Below, one piece after another: positions 17,286 to 28,677 of a stretch of 48,628 nucleotides of DNA. The position numbers and the translations under genes are program-made. A model generated the notes under the pieces. The model was not told the DNA's origin, did not search any database, and was given only the letters and a program-made list of their open reading frames with translations. Source of the stretch: an uncultured Myxococcales bacterium (GTDB lineage: Bacteria > Myxococcota_A > Bradymonadia > UBA7976 > VGTA01); assembly GCA_937146725.1 (NCBI GenBank), contig CAKZRU010000117.1:1-48628 (forward strand), in the 5' to 3' direction. How positions within the stretch are numbered: the stretch's first letter is position 1; the number at the start of each line of letters is the position of its first letter.

Positions 17286-18605
17286 TTAGCCTTCAAAATA
17301 CTGATCGGTAATCTCTAAGCCACGATCAATGATTTCAAAGCATTCTAAGAGTTGTTCTTCGGTGATACACAGCGGAGGATTACACATGAAACTCCCCCAT
17401 CTTATAAAGGTGAATAGACCATTCTCGCGGAAGAAAGCTCCTAATTTTTGCATGGCTTCGCTACTACCATTGTAGGGGGCCATACGCTCTCCACTACTAT
17501 TTTTTTGTAGATCCATCATACCAAATAGGCCTAAACAGCGGCCTTCTTTAACCGATGGATGCTTCGCTTGTAGACGATCCATTTCAGAACGCATAATCGC
17601 ACCCATTTTGGTAGCATTTTCAAAGAGTTTTTCTTCGAGCATCACGTCAATGACGGCTTCCGCTGTGCGCAGCGCTAATGCATGTGAGTTATAGGTTAAG
17701 CCACCCCAAAACACATTTTCTTTAAAGTGCTGAGCAATTGGATCACTTACTGCCATTACACCCAAGGGTACATAAGAACTCGTTACACCTTTGGCAAAGG
17801 TCACAATATCCGGAATAATATCAAAATGCTCAAAAGCAAAAAGCTTACCCGTTCGACCAAAACCAGCCATAACCTCATCACAGACCAAAAGGATGCCATA
17901 TTTTTCTAGGATTGCTTTAAGACCCTTCAAATAGCCCTTTGGTGGCGGTAAAACACCATTGGTACCGGTGACTGTCTCTACAAACATGGCCGCAATAGTG
18001 TTAGGGCCCTCATACATGATGACTTCTTCAACATATTGCAGATTTTTAGCGGTAATTTCTTCCTCTGTAGTCCCAAAAGAATAATGGTAGGGCCAAGGAT
18101 CCATCACCTTAATAAAGCCAGGGCCCCCGGGCTCATTAGCCAAACGTCTAGGGTCTCCGGTTAACTGCATCGTTGCATTTGTCGCACCATGGTATGAGCG
18201 ATACCGACTTATAATCTTTTGTCGTCCAGTATACTGCCGAACGGCTTTGATTGCATTTTCGTTCGCTTCTGCCCCACCTAAGGCATAAAAGAAGGTATTC
18301 AAATTACCTGGGACTAAATCAGCGAATTTTTTGGACACTCGGGCGCGTACTTCGGTGGCAGTACCAGGAAATACATATAATAGCTGATCGATTTGATCCT
18401 TCATTGCCGCTCGAACTTTAGGGTGGCTATGTCCGATATTCACACTCATTAACTGAGAGTTAAAATCATAATAGCGCTTTCCACTTGGCTCATACATGAA
18501 CACACCCTCAGCGCGTTCAATTGGAATGGGATTAACCACATTACCGGCCGACCAAGTATACATGCTATGCTCTTTACAAAGCTTAATCATCTCTTCAGAG
18601 TTCAT
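17286..18605 (-). CDS. Class III omega-aminotransferase, probably beta-alanine transaminase
   Basis: A PLP-dependent class III aminotransferase. Visible family marks are YYDFNSQLMSVNIGHSHPKV, the PLP-phosphate ALGGAEANENAIKAVR region, SYHGATNATMQLTGD, the cofactor aspartate in CDEVMAGFGRTG (243-253), and the Schiff-base lysine Lys272 in TFAKGVTSSYVPLG. Its place between malonate-semialdehyde dehydrogenase and PreTA points to beta-alanine (or beta-aminoisobutyrate) as amino donor, producing malonate semialdehyde (or methylmalonate semialdehyde). This substrate is inferred from context; the family also holds taurine and other omega-amino-acid transaminases. Length (439 aa) is typical. Confidence 0.85.
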   Translation of the reverse strand: MNSEEMIKLCKEHSMYTWSAGNVVNPIPIERAEGVFMYEPSGKRYYDFNSQLMSVNIGHSHPKVRAAMKDQIDQLLYVFPGTATEVRARVSKKFADLVPGNLNTFFYALGGAEANENAIKAVRQYTGRQKIISRYRSYHGATNATMQLTGDPRRLANEPGGPGFIKVMDPWPYHYSFGTTEEEITAKNLQYVEEVIMYEGPNTIAAMFVETVTGTNGVLPPPKGYLKGLKAILEKYGILLVCDEVMAGFGRTGKLFAFEHFDIIPDIVTFAKGVTSSYVPLGVMAVSDPIAQHFKENVFWGGLTYNSHALALRTAEAVIDVMLEEKLFENATKMGAIMRSEMDRLQAKHPSVKEGRCLGLFGMMDLQKNSSGERMAPYNGSSEAMQKLGAFFRENGLFTFIRWGSFMCNPPLCITEEQLLECFEIIDRGLEITDQYFEG

Positions 18606-18661
18606 CTAGCACCTCTATTCTTTGACTGAATATATTCTTCTTTAGGCCAAAATAGTAAAGC

Positions 18662-20146
18662 TTAGGACATCCAAGTGGTGTCTTTTTGTAAAGCCCACTT
18701 TGAGCTGATCTTACGAGGACGAGTCCAAAAACGATAGCCATCCCAACCGGTTATATTGCCATGGCCAAACTTGGAGTCATTCCAGCCACCAAAGCCAAAA
18801 GGTTCGCGAGGTACAGGTACACCAATATTCACACCACACATACCCGCCGAGACTTGGTTCATTACTTTACGGGCAACATCACCACTAGTGGTATAAACAG
18901 AGCTTGCATTACCATAAGCACTGCTATTTTCCAACTCAATGGCTTCATCAAGGTTGTTTACACGAACAATAGAAAGCACAGGTCCAAAGATTTCTTCTTT
19001 GGCGGCTGGCATATCACCCTTCACATGATCGATTAAGGTAGGCCCAACCCAATAGCCATGCTCATCACCTTGACCACGACCATCTACCAAGATTTTAGCC
19101 CCTTGGCTTTCGGCTTCGTTGATGTAGCGGGTGATGCGCTCTACTGAAGCTTGATTCACGATTGCACCAAGGTCTTTGCCTAATTCAATTTGCTTTGAAT
19201 GTTGCGCGATTGCATCAACAATATGATCCACTTCACCCACAGCAACCATAACAGAAGCTGCCATACAGCGTTGACCGGCACAGCCGGTATAAGAGGCGGT
19301 TACGTTTTGTGCGGTCAGTTCCAGATCGGCATCAGGTACCACAATTAAGTGATTTTTAGCACCACCAAGACAAAGAACGCGCTTTCCGGTTTGAGCTGCA
19401 CGACCATAGACAATCTTAGCCACTCGGGTGGAGCCTACAAAAGCTAAGGCGCCAATATCTTCATTGTCACACAAGGCTTCTACCGCTTCTTGACCACCAT
19501 TGATAATATTGAAAATACCATCAGGTAAGCCGGCTTCCTTAAGCATTTCGGCCAAGCGAATACAGCTTAAAGGGACCTGCTCAGAAGGTTTAAGAATAAA
19601 GGCATTACCGCCCACAAGCGCTTGGGGTAGCATCCACAACGGAACCATCAGTGGAAAGTTAAATGGTGTAACGCCTGCAACGATCCCAACTGACTCATAA
19701 ACAATGCGACAATCAACGCCACGGCTTACTTCTAATTGTGGGGCAGCAGCAAGATTTGGAAGTGAGCAGCCATATTCAGCACATTCGATGGCCTTAAGTA
19801 CTTCAGCCTTTGACTCAGCATAAGTTTTGCCATTTTCATGTGAAATCAACCAAGTTAATTCCTCAATGTTCTCATGCATGAGTTGGCGAAGTTTGTACAT
19901 CACTTCACCACGTTCGCGGATAGGCATTTCTTGCCAGCCGGGTAAAGCGGCTTTAGCTGCTTCTACCGCAGAAGCCACATCTTTTGCACCGGACATGACA
20001 ACCTTGGCCATGGTTTGGGCATGGCGAGGATTAATCACATCCATAGTATCGCTATTTTGAGCGCTGACCCATTGGCCATTAATGTAGTTTTGAGCGTCAA
20101 CATATGAGGTAAAGTCATAAGACTTGGCTGAGAAAATTGTACTCAT
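18662..20146 (-). CDS. mmsA: (Methyl)malonate-semialdehyde dehydrogenase, CoA-acylating
   Basis: An aldehyde-dehydrogenase-superfamily enzyme that oxidises malonate or methylmalonate semialdehyde with NAD and CoA to acetyl- or propionyl-CoA plus CO2. MmsA marks are GVTPFNFPLMVPLWMLPQAL (about 158-176), FVGSTRVAKIVY, the CLGGAKNHLIVVPDAD segment (GAKNH instead of the usual ELGGK of other aldehyde dehydrogenases) and the catalytic Cys294 in GCAGQRCMA. Length (494 aa) is normal. It lies between hydA and the aminotransferase, with gaps of 84 and 56 nt, and would consume the transaminase product. Confidence 0.92.
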   Translation of the reverse strand: MSTIFSAKSYDFTSYVDAQNYINGQWVSAQNSDTMDVINPRHAQTMAKVVMSGAKDVASAVEAAKAALPGWQEMPIRERGEVMYKLRQLMHENIEELTWLISHENGKTYAESKAEVLKAIECAEYGCSLPNLAAAPQLEVSRGVDCRIVYESVGIVAGVTPFNFPLMVPLWMLPQALVGGNAFILKPSEQVPLSCIRLAEMLKEAGLPDGIFNIINGGQEAVEALCDNEDIGALAFVGSTRVAKIVYGRAAQTGKRVLCLGGAKNHLIVVPDADLELTAQNVTASYTGCAGQRCMAASVMVAVGEVDHIVDAIAQHSKQIELGKDLGAIVNQASVERITRYINEAESQGAKILVDGRGQGDEHGYWVGPTLIDHVKGDMPAAKEEIFGPVLSIVRVNNLDEAIELENSSAYGNASSVYTTSGDVARKVMNQVSAGMCGVNIGVPVPREPFGFGGWNDSKFGHGNITGWDGYRFWTRPRKISSKWALQKDTTWMS

Positions 20147-20230
20147 TCTTTTATTAACCTTTACAGCCTTGCTGTGAATTATAGAGAAATTATTAAACCT
20201 TATAAATTGCTGTTTGACAGCTCTTTATGA

Positions 20231-21700
<1,470 letters not shown>

Positions 21701-21828
21701 TTATCGTCAAGAATAGCCGAAATGATCGTTATTCTTAAAACTTAGACTGCTCTAAAAACAACTAAGGAAGTAAAGCCTAGCATAGGGAATTATAGCGCTC
21801 AATGCTCTAAAGTTAATTTTGTAAACTT

Positions 21829-21834
21829 ATTATA
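21829..21834 (-). promoter_or_regulatory. Candidate -10 box of the pyrimidine operon
   Basis: On the minus strand this is a perfect TATAAT, 146 nt upstream of the hydA start codon. No good -35 hexamer is found at 17 nt, only a T-rich stretch. If used, the transcript would have a leader of about 140 nt. Tentative. Confidence 0.3.
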
Positions 21835-21879
21835 AAACGCTTGAAATAAAAAAATACTAACTATTTAGATTTCAATAAC

Positions 21880-22563
21880 TTAAGGCTGTAAATTATGATT
21901 TAAACCAAACGCTTCCCAGTTTGAAGGTGGGCGCTCGATAAAGGAATACTCATTTCCAAGATAGTTAAATGATAAGTGATAGGCATGTAGGGCTAAAGAG
22001 TTAAACTTAAACTTATGCGCCATCAGTCGAGTATGTTTGGGATCTCCATAGCGCTGATCTCCAATGATTGGATAACCGGCCAGAGCACAGTGTTTGCGAA
22101 TTTGATGCTGTCGACCTGTTTGTAAACGACAAGTCAACAAGGACAGCCAAGGCGTTTGGTCAACTAAAGTGTATTCAGTTTGGGCCGGTCGTCTATTTTT
22201 GGCCAAACCAGCAGGCTGCTTTCTTCCTTCGGCCTTTGCACTAATTGGCATGGACCATATACCCGATTTGGAAGCAAGTTGGCCTTTTACAATAGCGAGA
22301 TAGATTTTTTGGCTCTGAGAAGAACTAAGAGCGGTTTGTAATTGTGTGGTCGCTTGCGCAGTTTTAGCTAAAAGTAATAATCCGGAGGTTTCCTGATCAA
22401 GGCGATGAACTGCATGCAAGCGTAGCTTAAGCTCAAGCTCCAATAAATCAATAAGGTTGCCTGCTTTGTTATGCACATCCAAACCAGAAGGTTTGTGAAC
22501 AATGATAAAATCGCTGTGCTCATACACAAGCTCGATTGACTTTTCATGTTGTTGGATATTCAT
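21880..22563 (-). CDS. RluA-family pseudouridine synthase
   Basis: Converts specific uridines in RNA to pseudouridine. The catalytic motif HRLDQETSGLLLLAK places the nucleophile at Asp56, and the RLQTGRQHQIRKHCALAGYPIIGD block is the other family signature. It begins directly with the catalytic domain, lacks an S4 domain and is short (227 aa), so it belongs with the RluA/TruC/RsuA-neighbouring small members; target RNA and position cannot be told from sequence. It is divergent from the RNase D gene with 70 bp between the start codons, fitting a shared RNA-processing promoter region. Confidence 0.88.
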   Translation of the reverse strand: MNIQQHEKSIELVYEHSDFIIVHKPSGLDVHNKAGNLIDLLELELKLRLHAVHRLDQETSGLLLLAKTAQATTQLQTALSSSQSQKIYLAIVKGQLASKSGIWSMPISAKAEGRKQPAGLAKNRRPAQTEYTLVDQTPWLSLLTCRLQTGRQHQIRKHCALAGYPIIGDQRYGDPKHTRLMAHKFKFNSLALHAYHLSFNYLGNEYSFIERPPSNWEAFGLNHNLQP

Positions 22564-22633
22564 CTGATAAAATTGTCCGAATCTGAATCGCTGAATCGTT
22601 TATATAAAGTATGCTTTTACACTAAGGAGGCTT

Positions 22634-24109
22634 ATGAGCTTTAAACGATTTAGAAGTCAACTCACTGAAATGCTCAGTGAGTTCCCCGTAGAGTCAACAC
22701 CCACAGCGCCAGAAAAAGCAAAAAAGTTATCTAGATCTAAGCCAGAAGATCAAAAAACTCAGAGCAATCATTCTACTCAGCAATCAAATAATAGGCAGCA
22801 TAAAGCAAAGCAGCTTAACATAGAACTAAAGCCTGAAATGTCTGTATCATATCTTGAGCAAGAACAACCTGTGTTTTTCATAAACACAGCAAAAGCCCAA
22901 GAGTTTGCTTGCCAATCACTGAGAACTACAGCTGGAAAATATAAAACCTTATACATTGATCTTGAGTTTGAAAACAAACAAGGTGTTAAAGGTGCGGTGC
23001 CTGCCTTGATGCAGATTTCAGCCGGAACAGACATCTATGTGATTGATTTATTGGAATGTGAGCTAAGTGATTGCTTCAAAAGCTTGCTGTCTGATCAAGA
23101 GTTTACTTGGGTATTACATGATGCCCGAGAGGATATTAAACTGCTGGTTTCTAGATATTTAATCAAGCCTCCGGCAAGATTATTTGATACTCAAGTCGCT
23201 TGGGGCTTTTGCTCAATTGAGCCTACCATCGGTTTGGCGGCTTTGTGCTATTCAATGCATCGAGTACAAGCAAATAAAACCTTGCAAATTGGTCGCTTTC
23301 TGAATCGGCCACTTTCGGCTGACTTATTACAATATGCTGCTGAAGACATTCCGCCTCTTATTGCTCTAGTTGCTAGCTTTAAGCAGCGCTTAAATAACAA
23401 TTTGATTGAGGCAATTTATGAGGAATCAAAGTTACGGATCACTAAAAGCGAAGAACTGTATTTACGTCTAACCACACCAGAAGAAGAACTTGAGCAAAGC
23501 GAAAAAAAGCCTCGAGATCCACTCTTTAAGTTTAGAAAAAAGTTGTGGATGCTCAGTCCACAACAATATGCGTGCTTACAAGCATTTTTGACTTGGAATC
23601 CTGAAATCGATTTTCAACGTAGTCCTGTGAGTTGGCCCCAGCAAAAACTCTTGTTTAACTTAGCGCAATTATTGCCCAAAGAGCTCAGTGAATTCTCCAA
23701 GGTACAGGGACTTGATCCACTATTTATACAGCGCTATGGAGATGATCTGATAAATATGGTTCATAAGGTGCTCAGTGAGGTGCCAGAACATTGGTCTGAG
23801 CAAAACGAAGAACCTTGGACCGAGGCCGATCGGCCAAGCTTTAGCGGTGAAGGTGCACTTAAGGACTTAGCAAGGCAGCGAGTATATTACCATTGGAGCT
23901 TTTTACTCATCACATCCCTATCGGCTCAGTTAGCGATTGCACCTCAATACATTTGCCCAGAACATCGTCTAAAGAAACTTTCTCAAGACTGTTACTCTAG
24001 CCCTGAAATGATCATTGGCCTAAGGCTTCTTTGCATGGAATCATGGAGAGCGAAAGTTTTGTTGAGTCGCTTTGAAGAATTGCTTAAGCAATATAAATTA
24101 TGTGACTAG
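22634..24109 (+). CDS. rnd: Ribonuclease D-like 3'-5' exonuclease
   Basis: A DEDDy-family 3'-5' exoribonuclease, normally trimming tRNA and other stable RNA 3' ends. The four acidic residues and tyrosine are visible: Asp109 and Glu111 in YIDLEFE, Asp167 in LHDAREDIKLL, and Tyr234/Asp238 in LLQYAAEDIPPL. An HRDC-like helical domain follows around 310-390 (LLPKELSEFSKVQGLDPLFIQRYGDDLI). At 491 aa it is longer than the usual roughly 370-390 aa, owing to a polar N-terminal extension of about 80 residues and an extra C-terminal helical part. AAGGAGG lies 3 nt from the ATG. Its TAG stop overlaps the TAG of the convergent TSP3 gene in the palindrome CTAG. Confidence 0.87.
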   Translation: MSFKRFRSQLTEMLSEFPVESTPTAPEKAKKLSRSKPEDQKTQSNHSTQQSNNRQHKAKQLNIELKPEMSVSYLEQEQPVFFINTAKAQEFACQSLRTTAGKYKTLYIDLEFENKQGVKGAVPALMQISAGTDIYVIDLLECELSDCFKSLLSDQEFTWVLHDAREDIKLLVSRYLIKPPARLFDTQVAWGFCSIEPTIGLAALCYSMHRVQANKTLQIGRFLNRPLSADLLQYAAEDIPPLIALVASFKQRLNNNLIEAIYEESKLRITKSEELYLRLTTPEEELEQSEKKPRDPLFKFRKKLWMLSPQQYACLQAFLTWNPEIDFQRSPVSWPQQKLLFNLAQLLPKELSEFSKVQGLDPLFIQRYGDDLINMVHKVLSEVPEHWSEQNEEPWTEADRPSFSGEGALKDLARQRVYYHWSFLLITSLSAQLAIAPQYICPEHRLKKLSQDCYSSPEMIIGLRLLCMESWRAKVLLSRFEELLKQYKLCD

Positions 24110-27100
24110 CTCACTTGATCTAAATTATTCTGACGAGGGTCATTTAATTTAAATAGCATAAAGAGCAAGGCAAGCAGCCACAAAGAGCTTGAACCTTGCT
24201 GGTTTGCTTGGCAACCACTTGGCTTAATATCTCGGTTACCACTAACTTCTTCCTCGCTATCTTCAGACTCTGTACCCGCAAGCATCTCTTCCTCGGTTAA
24301 ACTTACCTCATCACCAGCAGGGTCTTCGATTACAGTGGTTTCACCGGCCAGCATCTCACCGGCCAGCATCTCACCAGCCATCAACTCACCGGCCATCATC
24401 TCACCGGCCATCATCTCACCGGCCATCATCTCACCGGCCATTTCACCGGCCATTTCACCGGCCATTTCACCGGCCATGGGAAGGTCTTCACTATCATCGC
24501 AAACTGTACCAATACCATCAAGATCTAGGTCATCTTGCTCGGGATTAGCTTGAAGTGGACAGTTGTCTAAGCCATCAATGATACCATCTTCATCACTATC
24601 AGGATTTTGTGGGTCTAAACCAAGCGTAGGTTCACAATAATCACCGACTTGATCTTCGTCCAGGTCAACTTGATTGGCATTAGCCAATTCGGGGCAGTTG
24701 TCCATTTGATTGGCCAGTCCATCACCATCAAGATCATCATCACAGGCATCACCTAAACCATCTTGATCTAAGTCACTTTGATCTTCATTGCTAAGCTCGG
24801 GACAATTATCCTCCACATAGTTCAAGCCATCTCCGTCAGTATCGCTAAGCTCAGGCTCTGCGTCGCTAATGTTTGGATCACAATCATCACCTAGGCCATC
24901 CCCATCAATATCCTCGCCTTGCGCAAAGTTTACATCAGGACAATAATCATCTTCATTTTGAATGAAATCACCATCACGGTCGGCATCACAGGAGTCACCA
25001 ATCCCATCACGATCTAAGTCTCTTTGTTGAGCATTGGCAATATTAGGACAGTTATCACTCTCATTATTGAGTCCATCTCCATCAAGATCATCATCGCAGG
25101 AATCTCCTAGTCCATCCATATCACGATCTTGTCCTGCATCAGCAATCAAAGGACAAAGATCATCTACATTATCATATTGATCACCATCAATGTTTGAGTC
25201 GCATTGATCACCAATCCCATCACCATCTAAATCACTTTGATCAGGATTACGGATTGTGGGACAGTTATCAGCTTGGTCGATTACCGCATCACCATCAGAG
25301 TCAGCCATATCATCATTTGGGTTAGCGTCACAAAGGTCACCGATGCCATCCTCATCACTATCAAGCTGATTTGGATTATTGACCAGCGGGCAATTATCTC
25401 TGGTATCAATTAAGTTATCTCCATCATCATCATCATCACAGGCGTTCCCCAAGCTATCTTGATCGAGATCGATATTTTCTGAAGCTGGCTGTGCCAAATA
25501 TGGACAGTAATCCACACCAGATTGTTCTAGTCCATCCCCATCAATATCTGAATCACAGTCATTTCCTAGCCCATCCCCATCAAGATCGGCTTGGTTAATA
25601 TTGACCACAGTTGGGCAATTATCAGTTTCATTGGGTATGAAATCTCCGTCAATATCTCCGTCACATTGATCATCAATCCCATCTTGATCTTGGTCATTTT
25701 GGACCATGTCACTAATGGCTGCAATCAAGGGGCAAGCATCTGAATCATTGTCCACACCATCCCCATCAATGTCTGAGTCACAGTAATTCCCCAAACCATC
25801 AGCATCTAAGTCCTCTTGTGAAGGTGTAATGAGTCTTGGACAGCTGTCTTGTGCATTATTGATTCCATCCCCATCAAGATCGGTGTCACAGGCGTCGCCT
25901 ATCCCATCATGGTCAAGGTCTTCTTGGCTTTGATTCGCAACCTCAACACAATTATCCACTCCATTATCAATACTGTCACCATCATTATCTTGGTTATCAT
26001 CACAGGCATCATCAATGCCATCTCTATCACTGTCTGCTTGAAGATTAACTTCATAAATACATGAATCTACTTCGTTGAGTATCCCATCTCCGTCTATATC
26101 TGGGTCACAAACATCTCCTTGGCCATCTTGATCAAGATCTTCTTGTCCTGCATTAGCAGTTGTCGGGCAGTTATCCCCTTCAATAATGCCATCAAAGTCT
26201 AAATCGAGTGGATTTTCGGTTCCATCACAAAAATCACCAATACCATCACCATCGAAGTCTTCTTGAATGGGATTAGCAATCGTTGGACAATTGTCTTCGA
26301 TATAGCAAATGCCATCAAAATCTTCATCACTACATGGTGTTCCCATACCCCATTGAGTTTCAATACACACTTCAGGTGAAGTCTCGCCAGGTTGAATTGG
26401 ACCAACATCAAGACGCATGGCCATGGATACATCATAACCGCGATCAGTGATGAAGTCTTGATCAATATCTATATTCATCTGTGAGCGGTTAATATCATTT
26501 CGAAGTTGAGTACAGCCCGTATTGATATTTTGGATTCGATTTCTTTGTTCGCTGAAGGACCCGATCTCCCAAGAGCTAACGAATTGATCATAACCGGGCG
26601 CACTCATTGATACATAAGCTGAATCATTGATTAAAGATCCACCTTGGTCGAATTGCCAAAGTGTAACGGGTCTACCGGAACTTGCACCTCCAAAGTCATT
26701 AGAAAGTCCTCCGGTTCCAAAGTACATATCACCATCGATATATGGAGTAATTGCCACTGTTGATAAGACTTCATTCGATTGATTGGTCACCGTGTAGCAA
26801 GTTTTAAGGGTTGTACATTCAAGTTCACTTTGAACATTAACCTCTACTTGACCATAGCTAAAGCTACTTGACAGTTGCTCTCCATCAAAACTTGTTTCAA
26901 CTTCAATTTCTTGTGCTCTTGCTTGTGATAAATAAACACCGTTAATCACTCCACTTTCTGATTCAGTGCATAAGTGGCTAAAGGCCTCAAAAATAGTTCT
27001 CACTCTACCTTGATCAGGGTTATCATTTGGTGGGTCATAGTGATGATTCGCCGATCGATTTGCAGAGCCAAAAGCGCCAAAATAATCTAAATCAACAGTC

Positions 27101-28416
27101 AGCGTACCAAGCTCTGGATCACACTGTAGAGGATCACTACTAAAGGTCCAGTATGTGGATGGATCACAGGCATCACCAATCCCATCACTATCTCCATCTA
27201 TTTGATCAGGATTAGCCACTTCAATGCAGTTATCATCATCATTATTAATCCCATCATTATCATTATCATTATCACAGGCATCACCAATCCCATCATTATC
27301 ACGATCCGCTTGGTTAGGATTTGGTACAATGGGACAGTTGTCGTTAACGCCTATTGAATCTAAATCAAAATCCTCGGTTGAATCTTGGCAAGCAAGCCCC
27401 AATCCATTGGCTAAGCTTTCTTGGTTAGGATTACTAATGGTTGGACAGTTGTCTTCACCATAACAAAATCCATCATGATCTTCATCACTACAGACTTCTT
27501 GATAGGTCCAAGAGACCTCATAGCAAACTTCTGGTGAGCTTTCGCCAGGTGCTAAGCGATTGAGAAGGGTATTAATTACTAAAAATTGGCTATAGGCTCG
27601 ATCAGAAACCAAGTTTTGATTACTGTCATTCGGGAGTTGACCTAGTAACATTTGATTATTCAAGTTTGGACAGAGACCGGTAGCATTAAATCGCGCTTCA
27701 AAGTCGCTTAATTGATTCACTTCCCACTGCGTAAATGCATGAGGTGCTGAGCTTTTGAGTGTAATGGCCGGACTTGTCCCATTAAGGGCAGTGGTTGGAA
27801 ACCAAGTTAAGTCCTTTTCTGGAAGCCAAGGCATGAGTGTATTAAAACTAGTGCTCACGTGCCCAGATACATTATCTTTTCCTTTAATGGAGGGCATAAA
27901 AGACAATCGATAAGTATCTGTCGTGGATGTGTTGGTAAATGAAAAGCATTGATGCAATGTCGTACATTCAAGCCATGAGCGAGTATTGACTCGAATGTTC
28001 GACATTAAAGAGTATTCGCTACTAAACTCTCCGTTGCTTTGAGAATAACTTGGAGTCCCAGATTCATTCATCCAAGCCATCTGACTGACATACTGCCCAT
28101 CGACCACAGCAGTTTTACATAATTTGGGCTTAATATGGTTCACGATTGTATCTAGGGGTACGCTATTTAAGCCCTCAATCGCTCTATAAGTTGATTGGTT
28201 AACACCTGTATTAATCAATCCATTTGGAGTTAATCGAATATCTACAGAGCCAAGACTAGAGTCACAACTAGCATCTGTGGTTAGAGAACTAATTTGTGCA
28301 TGAGCACTTAAGCTTGAATATAGGACAAATATACACATACCAAGGTATGAAAAAGCTTTGCTTGAATTGATAGCAAAAGAAGGTTCAAAAGAAGGCTCAA
28401 AAGAAGGCTGAGACAT
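24106..28416 (-). CDS. Giant secreted TSP3-repeat protein with duplicated head domain and sorting tail
   Basis: An extracellular calcium-binding protein of 1436 aa. After a signal peptide (segment FSYLGMCIFVLYSSLSAHAQ) comes a Cys-containing domain (about 45-305), a short block of thrombospondin type-3 repeats (310-420), a second related Cys-containing domain (425-690), and then a long TSP3 array (690-1305, about 16 repeats of the type DLDGDGIGDACD...DNCP). The two head domains share elements such as ECTTLxxCxxxTN and a terminal CYE/CIE.SW/QW followed by CSDED.DG.CY, so the unit seems duplicated. Residues 1312-1360 are MAGE/MMAGE repeats. The C-terminus (SGCQANQQGSSSLWLLALLFMLFKLNDPRQNN) has a Cys, one membrane helix and basic residues, like a MYXO-CTERM-type sorting tail. 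The role is unknown; surface or matrix protein is inferred. Confidence 0.88.
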   Translation of the reverse strand: MSQPSFEPSFEPSFAINSSKAFSYLGMCIFVLYSSLSAHAQISSLTTDASCDSSLGSVDIRLTPNGLINTGVNQSTYRAIEGLNSVPLDTIVNHIKPKLCKTAVVDGQYVSQMAWMNESGTPSYSQSNGEFSSEYSLMSNIRVNTRSWLECTTLHQCFSFTNTSTTDTYRLSFMPSIKGKDNVSGHVSTSFNTLMPWLPEKDLTWFPTTALNGTSPAITLKSSAPHAFTQWEVNQLSDFEARFNATGLCPNLNNQMLLGQLPNDSNQNLVSDRAYSQFLVINTLLNRLAPGESSPEVCYEVSWTYQEVCSDEDHDGFCYGEDNCPTISNPNQESLANGLGLACQDSTEDFDLDSIGVNDNCPIVPNPNQADRDNDGIGDACDNDNDNDGINNDDDNCIEVANPDQIDGDSDGIGDACDPSTYWTFSSDPLQCDPELGTLTVDLDYFGAFGSANRSANHHYDPPNDNPDQGRVRTIFEAFSHLCTESESGVINGVYLSQARAQEIEVETSFDGEQLSSSFSYGQVEVNVQSELECTTLKTCYTVTNQSNEVLSTVAITPYIDGDMYFGTGGLSNDFGGASSGRPVTLWQFDQGGSLINDSAYVSMSAPGYDQFVSSWEIGSFSEQRNRIQNINTGCTQLRNDINRSQMNIDIDQDFITDRGYDVSMAMRLDVGPIQPGETSPEVCIETQWGMGTPCSDEDFDGICYIEDNCPTIANPIQEDFDGDGIGDFCDGTENPLDLDFDGIIEGDNCPTTANAGQEDLDQDGQGDVCDPDIDGDGILNEVDSCIYEVNLQADSDRDGIDDACDDNQDNDGDSIDNGVDNCVEVANQSQEDLDHDGIGDACDTDLDGDGINNAQDSCPRLITPSQEDLDADGLGNYCDSDIDGDGVDNDSDACPLIAAISDMVQNDQDQDGIDDQCDGDIDGDFIPNETDNCPTVVNINQADLDGDGLGNDCDSDIDGDGLEQSGVDYCPYLAQPASENIDLDQDSLGNACDDDDDGDNLIDTRDNCPLVNNPNQLDSDEDGIGDLCDANPNDDMADSDGDAVIDQADNCPTIRNPDQSDLDGDGIGDQCDSNIDGDQYDNVDDLCPLIADAGQDRDMDGLGDSCDDDLDGDGLNNESDNCPNIANAQQRDLDRDGIGDSCDADRDGDFIQNEDDYCPDVNFAQGEDIDGDGLGDDCDPNISDAEPELSDTDGDGLNYVEDNCPELSNEDQSDLDQDGLGDACDDDLDGDGLANQMDNCPELANANQVDLDEDQVGDYCEPTLGLDPQNPDSDEDGIIDGLDNCPLQANPEQDDLDLDGIGTVCDDSEDLPMAGEMAGEMAGEMAGEMMAGEMMAGEMMAGELMAGEMLAGEMLAGETTVIEDPAGDEVSLTEEEMLAGTESEDSEEEVSGNRDIKPSGCQANQQGSSSLWLLALLFMLFKLNDPRQNNLDQVS
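24340..24480. repeat. In-frame 12/15-bp tandem repeats encoding MAGE/MMAGE
   Basis: Tandem units of TCACCGGCCAT with an added ATC/TTT triplet (12- and 15-bp versions) encode MAGE, MMAGE and MLAGE. Every unit is a multiple of three, so copy-number changes keep the frame. Such linkers occur between calcium repeats and C-terminal anchors. Confidence 0.85.
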
Positions 28417-28677
28417 AACATTCCTTTTCAGTCGTTGAATGAAAAATGGTTTATGTAAATTAAACAGTTTTTCTTTAAAAGTGTAGTCAAATTAGATGAT
28501 TAGACTAAAGTTAGGTCATGGGTATATTGACTCTATTACTGTCTTTTGATCAGTCGGCGGATAAGTAAATAATTTAGTATTGACTCATAATTCTATACAC
28601 TTATCGAATACATGACTTGTTTGAGGTGCTATATATAAGTATTAAGAATGCGATTGATTAACGCAAAGGTAAAGAAT

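Noticed and set aside
24340..24480. Regular short repeats that might look like a CRISPR array
   Set aside because: Units are 12-15 bp, contiguous and in frame with a protein-coding MAGE array; there are no spacers.
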